Of a DNA stretch of 64,000 nt, positions 55,454 through 64,000 are shown piece after piece. Origin of the DNA: Pegea sp. RAD2-039. Its lineage: Eukaryota > Chordata > Thaliacea > Salpida > Salpidae. Location of the stretch: the NCBI GenBank assembly GCA_034620365.1, contig JAQGEQ010000179.1, positions 372,001 through 436,000 of the forward strand, written 5' to 3'. The stretch's first letter is position 1, and each line of letters begins with the position of its first letter. The position numbers and the translations under genes were made by a program. A model generated the notes under the pieces. It saw nothing but the letters and a program-made list of their open reading frames with translations, ran no database searches and had not been told where the DNA came from.

Positions 55454-58400
55454 ATGGAATTATCAGGAAAACCACAAATAGGTAATGTCAAAATTAGAAG
55501 TAATAAGAAGAAATCTGTATTTGATGAAAAATTAGCTCAAGTTACTGAGAGAAGAAAAGCAAACCAGTTAAAGATTGGTGAGTCAGCACAATTATAATTA
55601 AAGTTTAAATAGTTCTATTAAAATGATTTAAGAAGAAAAGTTGTTTTTTAATTTCTTAAATTGTTAGTTTTTTCTCCGATCGCTCGTGAGGTTAAATAAT
55701 GTTTCTTGTTTAAGAATTAAAAAGGTAAATTGAAAATATTTAGAACAAGAAGCTATTGAAAAATTGAAAAAAAATGAAGAGTTGTTTGCTAAATGGGAAA
55801 GATCACAACAAATGAAAAAGGAACAGCTAAAGGAGGCAAGGATAAAAAAAGAAACAAAAAGAAAAGAAATTGAACAAAGAAAAGAGCAACTACTGGAAGA
55901 AAATAAAGTTTAAAATCAACTTCTATTTCATTTGTTGTTTATTATTTAATTTTTTTGATAGAAAAAAGCAGAGGCTTTAATCATGAAATCAAATTCACAA
56001 GTTGCATTGCGAAGAAAACGAAGCAATACTGGTGTAGATAACAAGAAGAGATGGTCATGGTCAACTGGCGGCGGTGGGGGTGGAGGTAAGTTCTGATTGG
56101 TTGTTTATATGCCACGTGGTTCTAATGAGGGCTTTTAGGTTGGTCGCCGTCGCCATTAAAGACCAGCTCATCAATACAACGGTTTGATGATAATGATAAA
56201 AGTTTAAATCAGTCAGGTGAGTTAAAATGCAATTGTAGGTCGCATGTTTAAACAAGTTTGTAGTTGATTGGTTGATTTATAATCTAATTGGCGTGAGATT
56301 GGTTGATTTAAGAAAGATTGAATAACAATAGTTAGGAAAGATCAAGATTTAAATGATTGGCAATTGAATCAATCTAGGCGATTCGCCTGGCCCTGCGCTA
56401 GAAGACAAGTTCTCCACTCGAGCTTCGATCACCGATCTTACTCATATCAACTTTGCACAAGGTTTAAGGAGTTACTCTTCAAGAAGAAATCAGACAAGTT
56501 CTCCTAACCTGTCAGGTGCTCCAGCTATGCACTACCCATTATCTGCACGCAATATCTGCTTTTTGCTGCATGCTTTCATTTAAACTGACTAATTGCCGGC
56601 AATCCGCATTTCACAAACTCATTTTAACCCTTTCATCAGAACCCTGCGTTAGTTCGCGACTATTAACACCAACAAAAGCTTTTCTCGCCAAATCTGCGCG
56701 TTTCCAAGCTGATCATGATGTCACTAATCGTAAGTTAACTAATTGAGTGGGGTGTTTTGAGTGCTGTGACGCGTGTTGCTGTGACATCATTAATTCATCG
56801 AATTTCAATAAAGTAGAAAGAAGTAGAAGTCTGGAAAGGAAAAAACTCTCTTCTGCTGACGTCACCACTCCCAACAGGTCAGTAGTTTTATGAGGTGTGA
56901 CGTCTACACTATGCAATTATTTTTATGTAGGAACAGCAAGTTAACGTCATCAACATCATCAGGTTAGTGGTCATCATCACCTGGCAACCAACTATGTTAG
57001 CAACTATTTTGTGCTGCAGCAAGCTTAGCAACGACTCCCAAGATTAAAAGGAGTCTGCATCCATCTTTTAAGCGTCCTACATCCGCATCTTTCACTTCGG
57101 CTCCGTTCCGAGTTAAGAAAGGTGATTTGTTGTTGCTCGTTTGCTGGTTAAATATTAATCAATCGAACTGAGTTACGAGTAAACAAAACCTTGCTAGCAT
57201 CGATTTTTGTGCAGGTTTCAGTAAAATTGACGCAAATAAAGATGAGAAAAATTCGCCAAGAATAGGAACACCAAAGAGGGCCGAGGTTCAGGTAGCTGAC
57301 CAGCTTTTCTGGTAACTTTGACTAGTGACCATTTATCTGTCGTAGAATGGAAAAGTTCCAAATGGAAAAAGTGAAAAGAAAGCTTCAGAGAGTTTAGAAA
57401 AAGATGTTAAGATGAAAAAGGAATTTTTAAAGAAGGTTTATGAAAATGATACGAAAGCAAACTCAGAGTCAAAAGTAATTGCTTCACAAAGTAACTTGGA
57501 AATATTTTCTGAACGATCTGATCAAAACAAAAATATTTCAATGAAAGTTAATCAAAAAAAAGATTTAAAAGTGTCTTCAGAAAGATCTGATCTTCCTAAG
57601 CAAGATGTAGAAGTCACTCCAGAAAGATCTGATCTTTCAAAAGAAGATTTAGAAGTAAAACCAGAAAGATCTGATCTTCCTAAAAAAGATGCAGAAGTGT
57701 CTTCAGAAAGATCTGATCTTCCTAAAAAAGATGCAGAAGTGTCTTCAGAAAGATCTGATCTTTTAAAAGAAGATGTAGAAGTCACTCCAGAAAGATCTGA
57801 TCTTTCAAAAAAAGATGCAGAAGTGAATCCAGAAAGATCTGATCTTCCTAAGAAAGATGTAGAAGTCACTCCAGAAAGATCTGATCTTCCTAAAAAAGAT
57901 GCAGAAGTGAATCCAGAAATATCTGATCTTTCAAAAGAAGATGTAGAAGTCACTCCAGAAAGATCTGATCTTTTAAAAGAAGATGTAGAAGTGAATCCAG
58001 AAAGATCTGATCTTTCAAAAGAAGATGCAGAAGTGAATCCAGAAAGATCTGATCTTCCTAAGCAAGATGTAGAAGTCACTCCAGAAAGATCTGATCTTTC
58101 AAAAGAAGATGTAGAAGTGAATCCAGAAAGATCTGATCTTTCTAAAAAAGATGCAGAAGTCACTCCAGAAAGATCTGATCTTTCAAAAGAAGATGCAGAA
58201 GTCACTTCAGAACGATCGGATCTTTCAAAAGAAGATTTAGAAGTGAATCCAGAAAGATCGGATCTTTCTAAGGAAGATGTAGAAGTGAAACCAGAGAAAC
58301 CCGAGAAAGTTGGTTGAAATGATTTGAAGTTGACTTTTGGGACTTAATTTATTAATTTGATGATATTTTTCAGAGAGAACTCACCGAGCTTGAAGCTTTT

Positions 58401-59139
58401 CAAATTACTTTAGCTGCAAAACGAAAAGAGGCGAAAGAGAAGCGTGAAAGAGAGGAAGAGTTGAGAAAAGAAAGATTAAAGTAAGTGATGTTGTTGAATA
58501 ATTAAAGTTCGGATGCTAGCAAGATGCTTAAAGGTTGGAAGAGGAGGAACAGATGAGACGAGAAGAAGAAGCTCGAATGATGGCGGAAGACGCGAAAAAA
58601 CAATTAATCGAAGAACAAGAAGCTGTAATAGAGGAGCATAAAGAAGATCGAAGTCTGAAATATGAAGAGTTCATCAAAGAGAAGAAACAGGAAATTGAAC
58701 AAAGAATTAAAGCTGAAAGTGAAAAGCTCCGAAAACAGAAAGATCTAGATGCAGAAAAGAAAGAGAAGGAACGATTAGAAAGGAAAAAGGTTTGTTGATC
58801 TTTGGATGTTGATATTTGCAGGTTGATCTTTGGATGTTGATGATTTTGTTTATTTTATAGCGCTTAGATCGAATCATGCAGAAAGTTCGTGGCAAGAATG
58901 ATACAACCTCGTCTCCTACTCCGCTTAAGTATGATTTCTTCCTAATCTTCATCACTTCTTCATTAATGACTTTTAGGGCTTCAGAAGAACCTTCAAATGG
59001 AAACAATCATCACCACATCACTGGTTCCAGTGATGATGTTGGTGATAAAAATGGACAAAATGATGAAATAGTTTATCGGAAAGTAAAAATGTTAGATGGA
59101 GGAAACGAGACAGATAAGATTGAAGACTTCCTCCAGTAA
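55454..59139 (+). CDS. MAP7-like: Ensconsin/MAP7-like microtubule-associated protein
   Basis: Fifteen exons in phase: 55454-55577, 55744-55907, 55962-56085, 56139-56216, 56378-56515, 56640-56729, 56817-56877, 56931-56962, 57020-57121, 57215-57291, 57346-58308, 58374-58480, 58534-58789, 58861-58928 and 58977-59139, about 848 residues. Charged coiled coils lie near the N terminus (EKLKKNEELFAKWERSQQMK) and in exons 12-14 (EEEARMMAEDAKKQLIEEQE). The family's KKRWSWS and RSLERKK motifs occur between. The last helix RLDRIMQKVRGK matches the end of the MAP7 domain. Family proteins bind microtubules with the N-terminal coil and recruit kinesin-1 through the MAP7 domain. Exon 11 carries about 18 copies of a 14-residue repeat not expected in the family. 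Assignment is by architecture and short motifs. Confidence 0.8.
57577..58290 (+). repeat. 42-bp coding repeat in the MAP7-like gene
   Basis: About 17-18 tandem 42-bp units, each encoding DVEVTPERSDLSKE or a close variant (V/A/L after D; TP, NP, SS or KP before ERSD; SK, PK or LK before the charged end). Nearly every unit keeps AGATCTGATCTT. Unit length is a multiple of three, so copy-number change keeps the frame. Confidence 0.92.
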
Positions 59140-60204
59140 AACCTTTTGTTGAGTCTCTATTTAACACTTTTGCTACAGCCATATACAAAATGCAGTTTCA
59201 CAAAATCCATTTATTGGTTTTAGCTTTTTCATTTTGGTCGAACTGAAGTATTGTAAAATGGTAATGGGATTTTATTTAACTATTTAGCTATAAAGACAAT
59301 TTGGTGTAAATAGTTCAATTAACTACCACAGTAATTTAATTATTCGATATTTTCATTTGTCTCTTGATTTTGTTTTATCTTATTTTGTTTTGCTCGATTT
59401 TTTTGTTTTATTTTATTCTAATTTACGAGGAGCATCTTTTATATGCTGATATGATGTGTGCCTCATTAGTAATATGCCAACCACCAGTTGATGCTAAGCT
59501 CACCAGCCACTAGCAGCGAAATTGTCCACCAGGCTTTGATATAATTTCGCATTCTTCCTTTTCATACGTTATCATGTAGGCTTTTTGCTTGCTAAAGTTG
59601 AAATTACACTGACTAATAGCAACAAGCACATTTAGAAATATCTAATGACTGCATCAATATAAGCAATTAAAATTATTTATTTTCTAATCAAAATTTTCTA
59701 ATTTGTTAGCTGTTTTAAGCTTATTTAGTTTTGACAGTGAGTATTTCCTTTTAAGGTTTATTTTATGCTGTAAGAAGCAGGTGATTTCTAAGCACCTTTG
59801 ATCATGCAGCACATGATTTGTCTGTAAGACCAATGTGCTCAAGTCAGTTCATTTTGCTTTTTATTATATTTTATGTGAATTAAGCTGGTCTGATTACTGT
59901 GACAAATCAAAGCTAGATTTTTATAGTGATTTAAGTTTCGGTAAATTTAAAAAATCAGTTTAGCGATTGCCTGATTCTATCATGAAAGTTCCTTTTAGTA
60001 TTTATTTATGTCAAAATTACTCTACAAAATCCTCAAACAGATTTAGTTTTTATTTAATAGAAACACAAATATTTAATAGAAGAACCCTGAGGGAACGAAC
60101 GAAGTAGCTAGCCAGTATGTGACATTGAACTTTTAACCTTGTACATAATAAAATGAACACAAAAAAGAAAATGCTGGTCAACCACCTAAAATAGATTCTT
60201 GTGG

Positions 60205-60590
60205 TCAAGACTGACTTATGAAGAAAATACTTGGAAGAACTCTTTGTATAAAGCGCTTAAGAGTAAAACCAATAAGACCGTCAACCACTGATAATTGGCA
60301 CAGAAAAATTATTGCAGAAGGTTGCTGTTTAATAAAACGAGATACTAAGAGCTCTGCCAAACCAGTACTATAAATTAAAGTTAATACAAAGTGTAGAGTG
60401 TGAACTAAAAGATTGCAACTATTGCCGCTGAAATAAGAAAGGATAAATAATAGTCTTTTCAAAAATTAAACTATTAACAGAGTGTATATTAACTTTTAAA
60501 AAGCTGCGTTGTTCTGAGAGACATCTTGAGCTTCTACGCCTCTGAGAAGTCCTTGTTTCACTAGGGCACTACCTAAAAGGGTAGAAAATA
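60205..60590 (-). other. Open, exon-like segment of unknown nature
   Basis: On the minus strand a strong acceptor (CTTATTTCAG at about 60422) leads into an open, hydrophobic frame of about 70 codons, containing LVHTLHFVLTLIYSTGLAEL and ending at 60205. A further short open stretch (GSALVKQGLLRGVEAQDVSQ) lies upstream at about 60500-60580 after a CTTTTAG. Neither matches a family I know. They may be relic exons of a membrane protein, or chance. Confidence 0.2.
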
Positions 60591-61159
60591 CTGTGAAGAT
60601 TAAAGGATAGGTTCTATTCTATAATCAGGTACCTCCGAGGCTATTTATCTCTCTTCAAATATTTTTACAGACAGTTCCATAGTTTCATGTTCAAATTAAA
60701 AATCTGTTTTTAAAATAAGCAATTAAAAATCTTCAGATCACCGTCTGTTGATAATGCTTATAATTCATTCATTAAGTATAGGCTCAACAGTAACCATTTA
60801 CCAAACAAAGTTCAGTACTCAAAAATTCTTTTAGAATAAAAAGACTTATATTAGATAACGTAGTGCTGAAAAGAAGTTGGAATAATCGTTGTTTATTACA
60901 ATTAAAAAGTGAAAAGATCTTTTATAACTTGACAGCAAACGCATAAAATAAACTTTGCTTGATTTCAGGACAAGGCTTAAAGCTAAGGTTCTAAGAAGAG
61001 AAAGGTGTAAAGTTCCAGATGAAACACATCAAACTTGGGATTGATCTCTTAAACAATCGTGCTTTGATATTTATCTTCTTTTTACTTTCAAATATTTGTA
61101 ATAAGGTTTTTACAAACACTTTTATAAAAACATCTTAGATTGTTGACTAAGTGTTGTAG

Positions 61160-61310
61160 GACCAAGTAGTAGACAGAAGGAAGTTGGAATGTAGCGTTTG
61201 CTAAACCTCCCCATTATGTAAGCATGCTGTTCGGTGACACGACCCAGAGACCTGGGACAGTGACATCGAGGTCAACAGATTGTATATTTTCTGTCTGAGT
61301 GTTAACTTTG
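61160..61310 (+). repeat. Dispersed repeat, copy B
   Basis: Second copy of the repeat described at 19.6 kb. Shared order: GTAGCGTTTGCTAAAC, GTGACACGACCCAG, GACCTGGGACAGTGACAT, GATTGTATATTTTCTGTCTG. No ORF. Confidence 0.5.
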
Positions 61311-62888
61311 TTTTTTTTTCTAAGCAATTGCAAGGTAGTGGCACTATGTACCCACATTTTTACTGGCAGTATAAAAAGGATGAAGAGATCTTTAATAATA
61401 GCTTTGAAATTCATAGTTTAATTCACAGTTTTAAATTTTCTTACTGACTTCATCAAAATATATCATATTTAAAAAATTTTTGTTAATAAATTATGACTCA
61501 AGTAATTTCTTTAACAATTAAACTACAGAAATGCCAGTTTCTTTACTTTTTTATGCTATTTTCAATTCATAATTTTATATTTCTTTTATGCCTCTGCCGC
61601 GTTCCTATTCTTTCTAGATTAATTATATTAAATTGTGGTACTAAGGACCTTTTTATAATCATTCTACCCATAATTTTTTTTGTTCGCTATAAAAACTGTA
61701 TAATTTGTTACTTGTAACCATGTGTTGAAAAAATTGATAGGTAAAAAGTGATATATTTATATATATAATATGAATTTATGAACATATAAGAATGATAATA
61801 TTCTGTGAAATTGCTTTTAAATATAAACCTTAGTTTGATTTCCAGCATTGAAAAACTTTTTGCAACCTACAGTGGCTTGAACCCTGATAGCTAAAAAGTA
61901 CTTCTATAACTGCAATGATGAAAATCCTTTGATAACTGAAAATCTTCATAGCTTGTAATAAGCAGAATAAACTCAACCATTTTAAATATGATTTTACAGT
62001 AAAAAGGATGATATTTTTAAGCTAGTCCAGAACTTGGATTGCAAATACTTCAACACAATCAAAAGTTTCCACTTTTTTGATTTCATATATACCTAAGTAA
62101 AAAGTCTTAATTTAAATGTGATGTACTCAATATAATACTATAGCTCTGTTTTGTCTGAAGTCATTGCATTACAATATTTGGTTATCAAATTATAAAAAGA
62201 ATTAGTTTAGTTTGTTGTAGTATAAATTATTTCTAAGTGTTTAAGTTTAACATTTTTTGGTATTATAGTAATTTAAATTAATATTTAATTTTTTCTCTTA
62301 CTTTTGTTTCTGTCTAGAAAATTTGTTTATATAGAAATAATTTCATGAAAGTATGTTTATTTTACATCAAAATGAAAATATTCACTTTTATATAGTACTT
62401 AAAAAGTATGAAGCACAATTTTGAATTACTTCCAATTTAAAACTTGCCTTTATGGTTTCTAACCGATTTAATTTCAAATTTCAATAAATTAATTTACGAT
62501 AATGATTTTAATTTAAATGTTTTATATGCAAAAAAATTGTTTGCAAAATTAAAAAAAAATAAAATTTTTCCAACTATGTAATTTTGAAACTACAAAATAA
62601 GGTGTTTAAAATTGAGCTTATTTAACTACGTATTTAACAATTATCTTTAATAATATCTCTAGCTAAAATATGTTTTGAAGTTTTTAAAAGAATATTTATA
62701 GTGAAATTAGGATTATTATTGATATATTTGAAACTTGTATATATATACTTATGTTTTTCACTCTTATTATTCATAAGCTTAAGCAGTTTGCAATAACAAA
62801 TGATTTGCTTACTAAAGCATGTGAGTAATAAAATATTTTTAGAAAATCTCTGAAAATTCAAGTTTTTTTTTTTGTAAAACTTTGTATA

Positions 62889-64000
62889 ATGACAAAGATC
62901 TTAAAAAATCACAGAAAAGTGAAGATGGTTACAACAATATTACCTAATTATTATTCATGCTTAAAAAAATTTATATTAAAAAATGATTGTTTTTATGTTG
63001 TTACGGACAAGTTACTCAAAAACGCAAAAGAGCATTTGTTGGATGAAACTTTTCAAGAAACTTATTTTAACGTTGATAAAACTGTCAGTAACTTGGAAGA
63101 TGAGTTCTTTGGAAATACGTTGATAAAACAAAATTTAGCAGTAGCTGGACATATTTACTGGATATCAATAGATGGTGATATGTTTAATGTATCAGAAATT
63201 CGAAATTTTCAAACTAAAAATAAGGAATATGAAAAAGTAGTCGCTGATTTGTTGCTTCATCTTGGTTTTGAATATATAAAAAAGAAAGTTAAAAGTATAG
63301 AAGAGCATTTTGCTTGCCTTGAAATCTTAAAACGCTTTCTTTTTATTACTAACACAATAAAAGATTATCATCAATTTTGGAAAAAGCAAGTATTAGCTTT
63401 ATCTGCTTTTATTTACTTAATCTCAGACATATTGCCTAAAGTTGATAAAAGTAGTCTCCATGGAAAGGATAAACTTAAATCAATAGCTGAACAGTTTTCA
63501 CCGATTTCAAATCACAATGTCAGAAAATCAATGAATGTTAAAGCAACATTAGACCACCAGTACAAATTGCTATCTTTTTTGGATTGCTTTGTTTACAAAC
63601 TGTTTAAATCTGATAAAATTGAGTTGGGACATCAACCTTATAAAGAACATATATTCAATCTGATGGCAAAAGTATTGTACTTTGAAATGATTTTGTTTTA
63701 CAAAACAGAATACAAACATGTTTTAAGTAGACCAATTACTCACTGTGGTAGGTGGATAGATATTGTAACCACTAGCAGACAAATTGACAATAGAATTGTT
63801 TTGTTTAAACTAAAAAAGTTTGTTTATTGTTTAGTAATTTGCTGTAAAATATTATTTTCAGTTAAGATTACAAACTACATTTTGCTTACACCTTCAATTA
63901 CCGGGATCAAAGATAATTTTGATTCCAATTCTAAGATTTACAAATACTTTGGCTTTAATAAAACCGGTACATTCATATCATTAATTGATGAAAATGAAAA
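62889..64000 (+). CDS. Unrecognised protein, 3' end beyond the window
   Basis: From ATG 62889 (MTKILKNHRKVKMVTTILPN) the frame stays open for 370 codons to the window edge, exceptional in DNA this A+T-rich. Visible parts are YFNVDKTVSNLEDEFFGNTL, AGHIYWISIDGDMFNVSE, a helical region with HLGFEYIKKKVKSIEEHFAC, and SAFIYLISDILPKVDKSS. Composition suggests a helical soluble protein with scattered cysteines. There is no signal peptide and no convincing transmembrane helix. A GTAGGT...TTTTCAG pair bounds 63748-63861, a 114-nt segment without stops that is probably an intron. An ATG at 62925 is an alternative start. I do not recognise the family. Confidence 0.65.
   Translation, partial: MTKILKNHRKVKMVTTILPNYYSCLKKFILKNDCFYVVTDKLLKNAKEHLLDETFQETYFNVDKTVSNLEDEFFGNTLIKQNLAVAGHIYWISIDGDMFNVSEIRNFQTKNKEYEKVVADLLLHLGFEYIKKKVKSIEEHFACLEILKRFLFITNTIKDYHQFWKKQVLALSAFIYLISDILPKVDKSSLHGKDKLKSIAEQFSPISNHNVRKSMNVKATLDHQYKLLSFLDCFVYKLFKSDKIELGHQPYKEHIFNLMAKVLYFEMILFYKTEYKHVLSRPITHCGRWIDIVTTSRQIDNRIVLFKLKKFVYCLVICCKILFSVKITNYILLTPSITGIKDNFDSNSKIYKYFGFNKTGTFISLIDENE

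Larger units (their letters stand above)
59140..62888. other. Intergenic region with repeat and possible exon relics
   Basis: Mostly A+T-rich. Distinct blocks are 59440-59560 (more balanced composition, unidentified), the 60.2-60.6 kb open segment and the 61.2 kb dispersed repeat (separate entries). No complete gene was recognised. Confidence 0.4.

Noticed and set aside
57552..58205. Antisense frame rich in ERSDLSGVTS
   Set aside because: It is the reverse reading of the 42-bp repeat, which is in frame with MAP7-like exons on the plus strand.

Overview
The window looks like a piece of an AT-rich, intron-rich animal genome. Genes are split into many short exons with GT-AG introns, mostly 40-600 bp. 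The gene content is metazoan: an XIAP/cIAP-type apoptosis inhibitor, a vesicular glutamate transporter, ING4/5, Mediator MED10, the plasmalogen desaturase PEDS1 and ensconsin/MAP7. Short introns, roughly one gene per 5 kb, small 3' ends and a MED10-GPKOW pair with a 2-nt gap suggest a compact invertebrate genome. A tunicate is my best guess, but this is inference and not proven. No bacterial, organellar or viral segment is evident.

Layout. 0-5.4 kb: AT-rich, two LINE 3'-tail copies. 5.5-9.8 kb (-): IAP with three BIR domains and a RING. 11.1-11.5 kb (-): frame-broken unidentified fragment. 13.8-18.2 kb (+): SLC28/CNT nucleoside transporter. 20.7-22.5 kb (+): ING4/5. 25.2-26.2 kb (+): SLC66A2 (PQ-loop). 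27.2-34.9 kb (+): a giant unrecognised protein built on about 257 copies of a 21-bp repeat. 35.8-38.1 kb (-): VGLUT. 39.7-40.7 kb (-): PEDS1. 41.9-42.0 kb (-): RPL29-like terminal exon. 43.5-44.3 kb (+): TMEM50. 44.4-46.3 kb (-): GPKOW with MED10 directly upstream. 47.6-48.4 kb (+): LINE remnant. 48.9-50.5 kb (-): unrecognised charged, probably nuclear protein. 52.6-52.9 kb (-): small membrane protein. 55.5-59.1 kb (+): MAP7-like. 62.9 kb to the end (+): unrecognised protein, cut by the window edge.

Most genes are unrelated housekeeping or neuronal functions and form no single pathway. The only apparent co-expression unit is MED10-GPKOW.

The two most unusual signals are these. First, the palindrome TGACGTCA (a full CRE/ATF site) occurs about 40 times, nearly all in 34.4-45.6 kb, in introns, flanks, splice donors and codons. 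Second, the giant 21-bp-repeat gene is interrupted by two identical single-base deletions, and restoring both makes its total coding length an exact multiple of three. Exon coordinates were derived by hand from splice consensus, reading-frame phase and remembered family sequences. They may be off by a few bases where I mark doubt.
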